A stretch of 64,000 nucleotides of DNA from Parvularcula bermudensis HTCC2503 (GTDB lineage: Bacteria; Pseudomonadota; Alphaproteobacteria; Caulobacterales; Parvularculaceae). This document shows, piece by piece, positions 37,968-46,567 of this stretch. Numbering within the stretch: position 1 is the stretch's first letter; each line of letters begins with the position of its first letter. Where the stretch lies: NCBI RefSeq assembly GCF_000152825.2, contig NC_014414.1:1984001-2048000 (forward strand), read 5' to 3'. Under the pieces are notes generated by a model. It worked only from the letters and a program-made list of their open reading frames with translations, had not been told where the DNA came from and made no database searches. Both the position numbers and the translations under genes were made by a program.

Positions 37968-38465
37968 ATGACACTCGCGACCTTGAAAGACGTCTATATC
38001 GACCAACTGCAAGATGTGTACAGCGCAAACCGTCAGTCCCAAAAAGCAACCGAAAAGCTTATCAACGCCGCCACGGATGCGGATCTGAAGGCCGCGTTGC
38101 AGCGCAGCCTAGAAGGGACAAACAATGGCATTGAGATCGTTGCGGACCTCGTTAAAGGGCATGATGCCGAACCCACCGGTGAATTTTGTAAGGGTATGGA
38201 AGGCATCGTGAAAGAGGTGAATGCGCACGTTCTCGAGGCGGATTTTTCCGATAATGACGTACGCGACGCGATGATCATTACTCAGTATCAGCGCATGGCG
38301 CATTACGCAATTGCCGGATATGGCTGTGTTGTGGCGTTTGCCCGACGTCTCGGCCTGTCGGAGGAAGCGTCCAAACTGCAAAAGTGCTTGGATGAAACAT
38401 ATAGTGGTGATCGGACATTTTCCGATATCGCAGAGAACGGCATCAATCGCAAAGCCGCCGCGTAA
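37968..38465 (+). CDS. DUF892 ferritin-like protein (YciF type)
   Basis: 165 residues. It has the four-helix plan of YciE/YciF proteins: LKDVYIDQLQDVYSANRQSQ, HAEP-like region GHDAEPTGEF, QYQRMAHYAIAGYGCVVAFA, and KCLDETYSGD. Possible di-metal Glu/His residues are present, but binding is not proven. Family members respond to stress. GAAAGGAAGG lies before the ATG at 37968. An exact EcfG promoter is upstream. Confidence 0.85.
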   Translation: MTLATLKDVYIDQLQDVYSANRQSQKATEKLINAATDADLKAALQRSLEGTNNGIEIVADLVKGHDAEPTGEFCKGMEGIVKEVNAHVLEADFSDNDVRDAMIITQYQRMAHYAIAGYGCVVAFARRLGLSEEASKLQKCLDETYSGDRTFSDIAENGINRKAAA

Positions 38466-38489
38466 ACCACTCCCCCTTCGTTGACCTCA

Positions 38490-41093
38490 TCAACGATATT
38501 GCCCGAGCGTTTCAGAACACGCTCGGGCAATCGCGTGTTTGAGGTCCTCGAGTCGGTATGGTTTTTTCAGGATCGGCGCATTTGTCTCATACTGGTCAGG
38601 AAGACCTGCCGCGCCAAAACCGGTGGTGAAAATATGGGGGGTGTTGGTTTTCGAAAGACGCTCGGCAAGAGGGAAACTTTCCTCTCCCCCAAGATTGATG
38701 TCGAGACACACGATAGAAAATTTCTTTTTGCTGATCAATCTGTCGGCGGTGGCCATATTCGACGCAAGGTCGATCGTCTTCACGCCTAGGGCGGATAACA
38801 TTTCTTCCGTATCGAGCGCGATGATGAGATTGTCTTCCACAATCAGGGCCGAGGCGAGCGGCGGCAGAGTCAAGGTTTCCTCCTGCGCAGCTGCTTTCGC
38901 TCGTTTCGGTACGGATAGTTCGGCCTGTGTCGCTTCCCAGAAGCGATCGATAAACCGTCCGGGAATCCTGAACTTGCCTCTCAGCCCCTCAGGCGGAAAG
39001 GACACTGAGGCATCCCCCCCCAAATCATAGGGAATTGACTTTTCAATGAGGGTCGATCCGAACCCCTTCCGGCTGGGAGCCAAGATGGTGGGGCCACCGG
39101 ATTCACGCCATGTGATAACTAAATCGCTCTCGTCCTCGGTGAGCTGGATCTCGATAGATCCGTTCTCAACCGAAAGCGCGCCGTATTTAACCGCATTTGT
39201 GGTAAGTTCATGAACCACAAGCGAAAGGGTGGTTGCCGCAGAAGGCACCAAATAGGCATCAGTCCCGGTCAGTTTCACCCGATCCAGTTGATCTGTCCCA
39301 TAAGCTTCAGTTTCTATATTGATCAAATTGTGAACCGATTGCGGTCCCCAATTATGATCCGTAATTTGATCATGGGCGCGGGCAAGGGCGTCTATTCGAC
39401 CTTCGAGGACATTGGAAAGTTGTTCTGCCGTCGCTAAATTTACGTTACTTTGCGTAATCACTCCCCGGATCAGATTGAGGATGTTACGAACACGGTGATT
39501 GAGCTCGGCGATAAGGATATCTTGCTGCGCTTTGTGGGCAGCTTGTGCTTCGCTCGCGGCAGCGGTCATTCTGAGCACGACTTCTAACAATGTCACGCGA
39601 AGCGAATCGGCCGCCGCAATCTCCCCTTCAGTCCAAGGAGCGCTGTGGAAAGAGAGCTCTTCCTGCCATGCCTCAAAGCTTTTTCGAGGTGTCAGGCGGG
39701 GGCCGTTCGGCCCTGGCACCGTGGCGGACTTTCGGGGATCGCCTGCCCAGGTCACCGTCCGGCGCAATTCTCTCCGGAACAGCAAAAGGTAGTCTCGCGG
39801 ACGCCGCGAGACGGGGAGGGCGAGAAGCCCGGCCGCGTGGGATGCGAAAGACTGGGCTTGCGGATAGTACCGTGACAGCGAATCGGCGGCGTAAACTTCG
39901 CTGCCATGGGTCGTGTTCAGAAACCTGAGAAGCCCTTGTATGTCCTGTACAGAAGGTGTTGTCCCGGAACGGACGATATGGTCATCTATGGCAAGGGCCG
40001 CGCCATCGAACTGGATGATCGCCGCCATCTGATCGATCAGAATATCGAAATTATCGGCCAGGCCTTCCCCTTCGGCGATCATCGCCATGATACGATCATG
40101 TACAGTCCGGGATCGGGTAGTGGCATCAAGCGCGGCGCGGCTCTCAAAATCGCTGACGAGAAAGGATAGCATTTGGGCGAAAAGCTCACAGGCCGTTCGC
40201 TTCTCAAAGGACAGGACCATGGGGCGATAGTGATGACAGGCGATCAACCCCCAGAGCTTTCCTTGATACGTAATAGAAAGCGACATCGACGCGGCGACCC
40301 CCATATTGCGGAGATATTCAATGTGGATCGGCGAGACAGATCTTAGTGTACTGAGGGAAAGGTCGAGGGGAGCCTCATTCTCATCGGTTGCCGGAACAAT
40401 CTTAACCGGGACGCTGTGGACATCCGAAATGATGCGGACAGGGTTGCGAACATATAGAGCCCTGGCCTGTTGGGGTATGTCGGAAGCTGGATAGCGAAGA
40501 TTAAGATAAGGGTCGAGATCCGCGTTTTTAGATTCTGCCACAACCTCCCCAGATCCATCGGGGGCGAAGCGATACACCATCACTCGATCAAAACCGGTCA
40601 GAGCCCGCACATGACGGCTCGCCATTTTCGATAAATCCGCAAGGGTCGATGATTGCTGAACCCGCCCAATCATCGATCTGACGGTCGGTGTATAATCGCG
40701 GTGTTGGCTGGTTTCTGAGCGTTCGAATTCTAGAATAATTGACCGACCGCTCATGTGAAGAGCGACATCGTATAGGTAATCCGTACACGAAAAGGGCTGT
40801 AGATGGAAGACTCGCTCTACGCTATCCTCGTGGCTCAACATCTGTAATTGGCTGCGCAGATCGTGCAATGCATCGGGGGTGAGGACCCTCGACGCATGTT
40901 CGCCGACCAGGTCAGAAACTTGAAGAGGAAGAAATTGATTTACATTCTCCGACACCTTCAAAATAGACCAGTCCGATGACAGACAAAAAAGAAATCCAAA
41001 AGATTGAATGTGCCCCAATTGATGAATGGGTTCACGGTCACAATTGGTCAGGTCAACCGGCATGTCGGGGGAAAGAAGATTGTCCGAGGTCAT
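38490..41093 (-). CDS. bphP: Bacteriophytochrome with HWE-type kinase and receiver domain
   Basis: 867 residues. PAS-GAF-PHY sensory core: chromophore Cys18 (LTNCDREPIHQLGHIQSFG), PASDIP and SPIHIEYLRNMGV in GAF, and the PHY tongue PRKSF. Then an HWE/HisKA_2-type kinase (AELNHRVRNILNLIRGVITQ, HELTTNAVKYGAL) and a C-terminal receiver (ALIVEDNLIIALDTEEM, CLDINLGG). Binds biliverdin and senses red/far-red light. Starts on the last base of the heme oxygenase stop (TGATG; a TTG is 3 bases earlier). A hairpin lies within its last codons. It neighbours the GSR core. Confidence 0.93.
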   Translation of the reverse strand: MTSDNLLSPDMPVDLTNCDREPIHQLGHIQSFGFLFCLSSDWSILKVSENVNQFLPLQVSDLVGEHASRVLTPDALHDLRSQLQMLSHEDSVERVFHLQPFSCTDYLYDVALHMSGRSIILEFERSETSQHRDYTPTVRSMIGRVQQSSTLADLSKMASRHVRALTGFDRVMVYRFAPDGSGEVVAESKNADLDPYLNLRYPASDIPQQARALYVRNPVRIISDVHSVPVKIVPATDENEAPLDLSLSTLRSVSPIHIEYLRNMGVAASMSLSITYQGKLWGLIACHHYRPMVLSFEKRTACELFAQMLSFLVSDFESRAALDATTRSRTVHDRIMAMIAEGEGLADNFDILIDQMAAIIQFDGAALAIDDHIVRSGTTPSVQDIQGLLRFLNTTHGSEVYAADSLSRYYPQAQSFASHAAGLLALPVSRRPRDYLLLFRRELRRTVTWAGDPRKSATVPGPNGPRLTPRKSFEAWQEELSFHSAPWTEGEIAAADSLRVTLLEVVLRMTAAASEAQAAHKAQQDILIAELNHRVRNILNLIRGVITQSNVNLATAEQLSNVLEGRIDALARAHDQITDHNWGPQSVHNLINIETEAYGTDQLDRVKLTGTDAYLVPSAATTLSLVVHELTTNAVKYGALSVENGSIEIQLTEDESDLVITWRESGGPTILAPSRKGFGSTLIEKSIPYDLGGDASVSFPPEGLRGKFRIPGRFIDRFWEATQAELSVPKRAKAAAQEETLTLPPLASALIVEDNLIIALDTEEMLSALGVKTIDLASNMATADRLISKKKFSIVCLDINLGGEESFPLAERLSKTNTPHIFTTGFGAAGLPDQYETNAPILKKPYRLEDLKHAIARACSETLGQYR
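38498..38531. terminator. Hairpin shared by the DUF892 and phytochrome 3' ends
   Basis: A 12-base perfect stem (ATTGCCCGAGCG with CGCTCGGGCAAT) around a 10-base loop. It lies past the DUF892 stop and inside the last codons of bphP on the other strand. U-tracts are poor, so it is a weaker or factor-aided terminator. Confidence 0.55.
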
Positions 41094-41710
41094 CAATGAG
41101 GCAGCACGTTTACAGCGGTGTGGTGGGCGTTGATAAAGAGCGCGAACCCCGTTTCGGCGGAGGTTACAATGCGATCGGCCGCCATTCCATAGGCGGGCGC
41201 CATAGAAAGACGCCTTGCCAGATCAGACCACATATCGCCATCGGGAAACAGATGGAGATAATGGCTCGGTGCTGCGTCTTGCGCTTTGATATGTTGGCGG
41301 AGCAATGCGGCCCCTAACCGTGACCCAATCATCACATAGGCCAAGCCATCGGGGGCCAAGCCATCGGGGTCAAGGGCGCGCGATGGGGGGAGGGGATGCA
41401 CAAGGGCATTGAGCGGCCCAAGACCAAGATCGTCGAGATCTCGGCCAAGATAGTCCAAGGCCAAAGTGGACCAATGGTCGTACCACTCCGCCCCTGCTGC
41501 ACGGAACAGCGTGCCGAATGTGGCAAACCCTATGGCATGGGTGAGAAAAAACCGGCGCCGAAAGGCCAGGCAATTCCACTTTCCTTCGCCCATGAGCAGG
41601 TCAAGCTGATCGTGGCTTGCCCGTGTTTCGGCGCGCAAGCGATGCCGTAGGGTCGGGTGAAGAGATGCCAAAGGCACTTTCGGCGAAATATTGTTCTGAG
41701 CGGCCTGCAT
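41093..41710 (-). CDS. bphO: Biliverdin-producing heme oxygenase
   Basis: 205 residues. The proximal heme-ligand His lies in AETRASHDQLDLLM; a C-terminal GLAYVMIGSRLGAALL segment fits the BphO family. It cleaves heme to biliverdin, the chromophore of the following phytochrome. The stop overlaps the bphP start by one base, so the two products are made together. Confidence 0.9.
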   Translation of the reverse strand: MQAAQNNISPKVPLASLHPTLRHRLRAETRASHDQLDLLMGEGKWNCLAFRRRFFLTHAIGFATFGTLFRAAGAEWYDHWSTLALDYLGRDLDDLGLGPLNALVHPLPPSRALDPDGLAPDGLAYVMIGSRLGAALLRQHIKAQDAAPSHYLHLFPDGDMWSDLARRLSMAPAYGMAADRIVTSAETGFALFINAHHTAVNVLPH

Positions 41711-41814
41711 CCCACAGACCTAGCCGCCTTCAGAGAAAAGGCAATGCTCTATTCCTCTCCCTCTTCACATATCCATGATCGTAGAGGTGCCAGTTCTTAA
41801 ATAGATAACATATG

Positions 41815-42333
41815 TCAAATATTCGAAGACGTGGAGAAGGAGACGGCACGATAAAAGCCGGCTAATTCTGCCCCGGAAAGGATGTCGTCGTCATTATTGT
41901 CGAACTCCTCAAACCGGGCCAAGCGGTATTTTGCCCAGGCTTGTCTGTCGAACCCTGTTCCCTCCGTTTCGAGATGAAACCGACGGCGCGCAATGGCGTC
42001 GATGGCCGCCCGCTCGGTGGGGTCGACACGATCTGCAACACCTCGCGGGGCTGAAATCGAGATGAGAGTATCGCCTGTATCGACGGAAATCTTCCGATTG
42101 AGGCGGGCCAGTTCGGCATAAACGACGGCCTGCGCCCGAAATTCGTCCATATCGATCACCCCATTGCGATCAATATCGATGCGGCCGAAGCTCTGTATCG
42201 CATCCATCTCCATCATTTGACGGCTGACGCTATGGGTTTCTTCGCCAAAGGCATCGCCATCAACATTTGCAAGAGTTGCGGCGCTCGAAAACGTCACCAC
42301 CGCAATACCAAGAGCAGTAAAATATTTAGACAT
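41815..42333 (-). CDS. Exported EF-hand protein
   Basis: 172 residues. A signal peptide (MSKYFTALGIAVVTFSSAAT) precedes two EF-hand loops: DIDRNGVIDMDEF and DNNDDDILSGAEL, both with acidic calcium ligands at positions 1, 3, 5 and 12. Probably periplasmic calcium binding. GGAGG lies 5 bases before the ATG at 42333 and an exact EcfG promoter is directly upstream. Partner unknown. Confidence 0.82.
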   Translation of the reverse strand: MSKYFTALGIAVVTFSSAATLANVDGDAFGEETHSVSRQMMEMDAIQSFGRIDIDRNGVIDMDEFRAQAVVYAELARLNRKISVDTGDTLISISAPRGVADRVDPTERAAIDAIARRRFHLETEGTGFDRQAWAKYRLARFEEFDNNDDDILSGAELAGFYRAVSFSTSSNI

Positions 42334-42352
42334 AAAAGCCTCCACCTATAAT

Positions 42353-42377
42353 AACGGGGGAGGCTCAATAATGTTCC
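42353..42377 (-). promoter_or_regulatory. EcfG promoter of the EF-hand gene
   Basis: On the minus strand GGAAC, 16 bases, CGTT, 20 bases before the ATG at 42333. Exact consensus. Confidence 0.78.
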
Positions 42378-42475
42378 GCCTGCATTAATCATCGACGGTC
42401 TTGAACGATGTCCTGAATTTGCGGCCCCTTAATGGGAGCTTTGGGCGGCCCCATCAGAAACGCAAAGCCCAATAG

Positions 42476-43267
42476 TCAGGCCGCCTGTTCCTTCCGGGGA
42501 TGAAAGAAGAGAGCCTGGCCGATGGCCGCCTTGACCGTGTTATCCTGGAAAGGCTTGGAGATCAGATAGGTGGGCTCAGGCCGCTCCCCCGTCAGCAAGC
42601 GCTCTGGATAGGCGGTGATGAAGATGATCGGCACATCGAACAGGGCGAGAATTTCCTGGGCCGCATCGATCCCGGAGGAGTCGTCGGCGAGTTGAATGTC
42701 GCACAGCACGAGACCAGGCGGAGATTGCTTGGCCTTTTCGATGGCCTCATCTTTGGTGATCGCGTTCCCTGTCACTTCATGACCGAGGTCGGTGACCAAT
42801 TGTTCGAGATCTGCCGCGATGATCGCTTCATCTTCGATAATGAGGACGCGGGTTCGGAGATCGCTTTCGATATCTCGTTGTGCCTCGTCGATTAGCGCCT
42901 CAACCTCGGCCTCGCTACGGCCGAGAATTTGGGCGGCTTCCGAGCGACGGAACCCTTCAAGCGAGACCAATAGGAACGCTTGGCGCGGGACGGGCGCGAG
43001 GGATTGCAACCGATCCTCGGGTCCGCTCGCTGTCTCGCGGAGCGCCGAAGTTTCCAGCTCGGCCCCGGTCGCGCCCCAAATCGTGTGGAAGAATCGATAA
43101 AGCGCAACCCGCGCAGAATCCGCTTCGTCAATTTGGGTCGGGTCCTCAGCCAGCGCACTCAGAGAGGCGCGGATATAGGCATCACCGCTCTCCTGGCTGC
43201 CGGTCAGGGCGCGGGCATAGCGCCGCAGATACGGCAGGTGGGGACCAAACAATTTGACGAAATCCAT
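42476..43267 (-). CDS. phyR: General stress response regulator PhyR
   Basis: 263 residues. The N-terminal half (1-135) is sigma-factor-like (YIRASLSALAEDP, LVSLEGFRRSEAAQILGRSE), and the C-terminal half is a receiver with Asp190 (LVLCDIQLADDSSG). Phosphorylated PhyR binds the anti-sigma factor NepR and frees EcfG. It is divergent from nepR-ecfG-kinase, the classic GSR arrangement. GAGG is 5 bases before the ATG. A near-consensus EcfG promoter is upstream, suggesting feedback. Confidence 0.95.
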   Translation of the reverse strand: MDFVKLFGPHLPYLRRYARALTGSQESGDAYIRASLSALAEDPTQIDEADSARVALYRFFHTIWGATGAELETSALRETASGPEDRLQSLAPVPRQAFLLVSLEGFRRSEAAQILGRSEAEVEALIDEAQRDIESDLRTRVLIIEDEAIIAADLEQLVTDLGHEVTGNAITKDEAIEKAKQSPPGLVLCDIQLADDSSGIDAAQEILALFDVPIIFITAYPERLLTGERPEPTYLISKPFQDNTVKAAIGQALFFHPRKEQAA

Positions 43268-43296
43268 GGAGCCTCGCTTCTGCTATAGATCGACCG

Positions 43297-43322
43297 AACG
43301 CTTAATGGGTTGGTTTGGTTGC
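43297..43322 (-). promoter_or_regulatory. Near-consensus EcfG promoter of phyR
   Basis: On the minus strand GCAAC (consensus GGAAC), 17 bases, CGTT, 30 bases before the phyR start. Confidence 0.6.
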
Positions 43323-43353
43323 CTGGCCCCGCGAAAAAAGTTGGCGATCGGGA

Positions 43354-43378
43354 GGAACCCAAACCCTTATAGGGGATT
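43354..43378 (+). promoter_or_regulatory. Degenerate EcfG-like promoter before nepR-ecfG
   Basis: GGAAC, 16 bases, GATT. The -35 is exact but the -10 has two mismatches to CGTT. Autoregulation of nepR-ecfG is common, but this site is weak. Confidence 0.3.
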
Positions 43379-43449
43379 ACAGTAGGACTTCTTCTTATGA
43401 TGAGCTCCGTGGTTATTGGAGGTCATTTCGATTGAATGTGGGTGATTGC

Positions 43450-43659
43450 ATGACCGATTCTGACGAGGACGGCCGGAAACCGAGGGAAGGCCGGGCGCGC
43501 GGACAAAAATTGGGGGATCACCTTCGGACGCTCTACGATCAAGTCGTCCACGAAGATATTCCGCAGGATTTTCTAAAATTGCTCGAGGATGCCGAGCGCA
43601 ATTCAAGCAGGGCCGACGAGCCTCAACGAACTGAGAGGTCTTGTGACCGCGACCAATGA
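43450..43659 (+). CDS. nepR: Anti-sigma factor NepR
   Basis: 69 residues. The core LGDHLRTLYDQVVHEDIPQD, followed by FLKLLEDAE, matches NepR, which sequesters EcfG until PhyR is phosphorylated. The ATG at 43450 lacks a good ribosome site; a TTG at 43432 has GGAGGT 9 bases upstream and would add six residues. It overlaps the ecfG start in another frame. Confidence 0.9.
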   Translation: MTDSDEDGRKPREGRARGQKLGDHLRTLYDQVVHEDIPQDFLKLLEDAERNSSRADEPQRTERSCDRDQ

Positions 43660-44233
43660 CGATGCGGGCTTCAAATCCGAATTGACGGGCCTCATTCCCC
43701 ATCTCAGAGCTTTTGCGAGTACGCTGTGCGGTAACCGCGCCATGGCTGATGATTTGGCGCAGGAAGCCTTGCTGAAGGCTTGGAAGGCACGGGCCAGCTA
43801 CAAACCCGGGACGAATATGAAGGCATGGTCCTTCACTATTCTGCGTAATCTCTTCTATTCCCAGCAGCGCCGGGCTTGGCGGTCTCAGCCCCTCGATCAA
43901 GAGGTGGCGGAGGCGACACTGGTTGCGAATGAAGATCCCACAGCGCCGCTCGAATTGCTGGCAATCCGCAATGCCCTTCAGGCCTTGCCGACCGATCAAC
44001 GGGAAGCCTTGATCTTGGTGGGGGCTGGGGGGGTGTCCTACGAGGAGGCCGCCCAGATCTGCGAATGTGCGGTCGGCACAATTAAGAGCCGTGTCAGCCG
44101 CGCGCGGACAGCCCTCCTGGAACTTGTGGAGAATGGGACGGCGGGGTTCAACGCCGATGATGGGGCGACGGCTAGCCGCGCCTTTGAAGATATCGTCAAC
44201 GAAGCGGCAAATCTGACGGGCAAGGTTGGTTGA
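43643..44233 (+). CDS. ecfG: General stress sigma factor EcfG (SigT type)
   Basis: 196 residues from GTG 43643. Sigma region 2 (LAQEALLKAWKARASYKPGT, NMKAWSFTILRNLFYSQQRR) and region 4 (LPTDQREALILVGAGGVSYE, CAVGTIKSRVSRARTALL) are complete. It recognises GGAAC-N16/17-CGTT. AGAGG precedes the GTG; the ATG at 43589 would lengthen it and overlap nepR more. The kinase gene overlaps its stop. Many matching promoters lie in this window. Confidence 0.95.
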   Translation: MTATNDDAGFKSELTGLIPHLRAFASTLCGNRAMADDLAQEALLKAWKARASYKPGTNMKAWSFTILRNLFYSQQRRAWRSQPLDQEVAEATLVANEDPTAPLELLAIRNALQALPTDQREALILVGAGGVSYEEAAQICECAVGTIKSRVSRARTALLELVENGTAGFNADDGATASRAFEDIVNEAANLTGKVG

Positions 44234-45956
44234 CGAAATTCGCTCCGTTCCCGATCGATTGGGCGTCGACCGATCGTTAAGGGATCGGTTGCTCTTTTGG
44301 CTATCGGTCTCGCTGATCCCCGTTCTTTTGCTGGCGTCTCTCCAGGCCTATCTCCTGGCGCGCTCCTCCTATGTCGATCGCGGCGAACAATTGCTCGTCC
44401 AGTCCGACAGGACATTGCGGTCGGTGGCCAACAAGATCAACGAAGCGGAAGTCCTTCTTGCGACCTATGCTGACGCCATCGCCCCCGATCAGTGTGATCG
44501 GATTTTAGAGACGGTGAGGGAATTTGTCCCCTTCGTCACGACGGTTTCCAGCGCCGATATGAACCGTCATATTCTGTGCTCGTCGCAAGGAAATGCCGGT
44601 TTCACCGCGCGCATCTCCCTGCCGGCGCCCACCGCCCCCTACGATAACCTGTCCTATCGCTCTGCCCTCATTTATGGGCGATTGAGCGATCAGTGGGTGT
44701 TTGTTCTATCTCGTTATGCCCGTGATCCTGACACGGATGAGCCGACCGGGGCCAGTCATTTCTCCATCGGGGTGGCGCCCCTGATGGAAGCGGTCAAATC
44801 TGAATCGCAAAGGGACGTCGATTTCGCTCTCGCGGATATCGATGGAACGATCTTGGGAAATGAGCACTTCGCGGCGATTAATCCGGTCTATTTGGACAGA
44901 ACGCGGAGCAGGGGGCGTGCCCAACTGTTTCAGATGACGGGGCTCGATAATAAAACCTACGATGTCGTGGTCCGACCGCTTGAGGGGGAGAACCTCTTTT
45001 TCATTGTAACGGCGCCAAAGCCGGGCCTGTTCTCGCAAAGCTATTGGGGGCCAATCTCCTTTGTCCTGATCCCAGTTTCGGTCTTTCTCATCGCGTTGAT
45101 CGCCACTTGGATTGCTATCCAGCGTATGATCCTGCGGTGGATGGCGCATTTGCAGGATCTTGCCATTGCTTATGGGGAGGGGCTTTACACCTTCAAGGGA
45201 CAGGATTTCCAGGCGGCCCCCAAGGAGATCAGAGATCTTGCCATCGGCTTGGAGACCATGGCCGGCAAAATCGGTGAACGCGATGCCGATTATCGCGCGG
45301 CCGTCGCGACGCGCGATGCAGCCATTGCCGAAGTGCATCACCGGATCAAAAACAATCTTCAGATTGTGACCAGTTTTATCAGCCTACAAAGTCGTACCGT
45401 TGCCAATGCGGAGGCGCGACAAATGCTGGCCGATATTCGCCATCGTATGGACGCGCTATCGATCGTCCACTCAACTCTTTATCGGTACGAGCGGATCGAC
45501 ACCGTCAATATGCCGTTCTTTTTCGACTCACTTCTCCGACACCTCAGCGAAGCGTTGGGAGCGGAGGATATGGGGGTCAAGATCAAATGGCGGGTCGATG
45601 AATTCGATCGGTCTGCGGATGACGCCATTCCCATGGCTCTGTTGATTGTCGAAATTATCACCAATGCGATCAAATATGCTTTCGGGGAACAAGAGGGGGG
45701 GGAGGTCCGGATCGATCTCTCCTATGACGGAGAGCGCGCTGTCCTGGAGGTGGTCGATAGCGGCTCTGGGGTAAGCCAAGAGTGGCTTCAATCCGTTCGT
45801 TCCGGCCAACATCGGGGAATCGGCATACGGTTGATGTTGGCCTTTTCCCGCCAGCTCGGCGGGGATCTCCAGATGGAGAATGTGGCGCCGCCCGAAACCG
45901 GCCTCAGGATCAAGCTCGTAGTTCCCAACCGCCGACAACGCAAGATTGTCAGCTAG
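44226..45956 (+). CDS. Membrane HisKA_2 sensor kinase of the GSR locus (PhyK-like)
   Basis: 576 residues. Membrane helix 1 (LLFWLSVSLIPVLLLASLQ), an extracytoplasmic sensor region of about 225 residues, helix 2 (FVLIPVSVFLIALIATWIAI), a HAMP-like stretch, then HisKA_2 with phospho-acceptor His372 (EVHHRIKNNLQIVTSFISLQ) and an ATPase domain (LLIVEIITNAIKYAFGEQ). Likely phosphorylates PhyR. The TTG start overlaps the ecfG stop by 8 bases. Its TAG stop lies in a dispersed repeat. Confidence 0.9.
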   Translation: MVDEIRSVPDRLGVDRSLRDRLLFWLSVSLIPVLLLASLQAYLLARSSYVDRGEQLLVQSDRTLRSVANKINEAEVLLATYADAIAPDQCDRILETVREFVPFVTTVSSADMNRHILCSSQGNAGFTARISLPAPTAPYDNLSYRSALIYGRLSDQWVFVLSRYARDPDTDEPTGASHFSIGVAPLMEAVKSESQRDVDFALADIDGTILGNEHFAAINPVYLDRTRSRGRAQLFQMTGLDNKTYDVVVRPLEGENLFFIVTAPKPGLFSQSYWGPISFVLIPVSVFLIALIATWIAIQRMILRWMAHLQDLAIAYGEGLYTFKGQDFQAAPKEIRDLAIGLETMAGKIGERDADYRAAVATRDAAIAEVHHRIKNNLQIVTSFISLQSRTVANAEARQMLADIRHRMDALSIVHSTLYRYERIDTVNMPFFFDSLLRHLSEALGAEDMGVKIKWRVDEFDRSADDAIPMALLIVEIITNAIKYAFGEQEGGEVRIDLSYDGERAVLEVVDSGSGVSQEWLQSVRSGQHRGIGIRLMLAFSRQLGGDLQMENVAPPETGLRIKLVVPNRRQRKIVS

Positions 45957-45990
45957 AGCCTTTTCACGCGAAGTGGATACCGGTTCCGCG
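45953..45990 (+). repeat. Dispersed palindromic repeat, copy 2 (partial)
   Basis: CTAGAGCCTTTTCACGCGA then GTGGATACCGGTTCCGCG. Its CTAG supplies the sensor kinase stop. Only the first arm is clear. Confidence 0.7.
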
Positions 45991-46104
45991 CTCTGGGGGA
46001 GGAGGGGAAGCGGGCCCAGGCGCAAGGAGAGAGCGCAGGAGAGGGACTTTGGCGCGGCTTTGGAAAGAAGGGGCCAAACCAAAGAGAAGGGGACTATCCC
46101 AAAA

Positions 46105-46132
46105 AAAAGCCAGACCGGCTGGTCTGGCTTTT
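46105..46132. terminator. Bidirectional terminator between the sensor kinase and the entericidin-like gene
   Basis: A 12-base stem (AAAAGCCAGACC with GGTCTGGCTTTT) around GGCT; A/T runs on both sides. Confidence 0.88.
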
Positions 46133-46161
46133 CCTGTCGGATCGATCTTGTGGCCGACCTC

Positions 46162-46293
46162 TTAATATGTGGACGCATCCTCGATTTCTTCGCCGACTTC
46201 TTCGACATCCTGGCCAACACCTTCGACAGTATTGCAGCCCACAGCGGCGAGACTGAGGAGAAATAAAGCGGTCAATCGAACGAAATATTGCAT
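46162..46293 (-). CDS. Entericidin A/B-like small lipoprotein
   Basis: 43 residues. Signal and lipobox MQYFVRLTALFLLSLAAVGC are followed by NTVEGVGQDVEEVGEEIED. This is the entericidin pattern of tiny stress-induced lipoproteins. GAGGAT precedes the ATG and an exact EcfG promoter lies 28 bases upstream. Confidence 0.85.
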   Translation of the reverse strand: MQYFVRLTALFLLSLAAVGCNTVEGVGQDVEEVGEEIEDASTY

Positions 46294-46320
46294 GGGTGAT
46301 CCTCTTCTGTTCATTCTCTC

Positions 46321-46345
46321 AACGTCAAAGGCGTTTGGGTGTTCC
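46321..46345 (-). promoter_or_regulatory. EcfG promoter of the entericidin-like gene
   Basis: On the minus strand GGAAC, 16 bases, CGTT, 28 bases before the ATG at 46293. Exact consensus. Confidence 0.8.
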
Positions 46346-46567
46346 CGGGACACCGCGGAAAAAAGGTTGCCTATTCCTGTCCAATCCTGGGAACCGAATA
46401 GGTCTCACTCTCCTTATCATTCATGAAATAGCCACCATGACAGATGGGACAGACACCTGAAGTTACAGATTTTGACTTAAGTTGGTCGCAATTGCGTAAT
46501 TTCATGGTGAGGATGCCCTGTGGTGTGGTACATGCAGGAGGTCATCCAATATGGATGAAGTAGGAGT

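Noticed and set aside
46389-46414. GGAAC-N17-CCTT as another EcfG promoter
   Set aside because: One mismatch in the -10 and about 150-160 bases from the next start; too weak to list.
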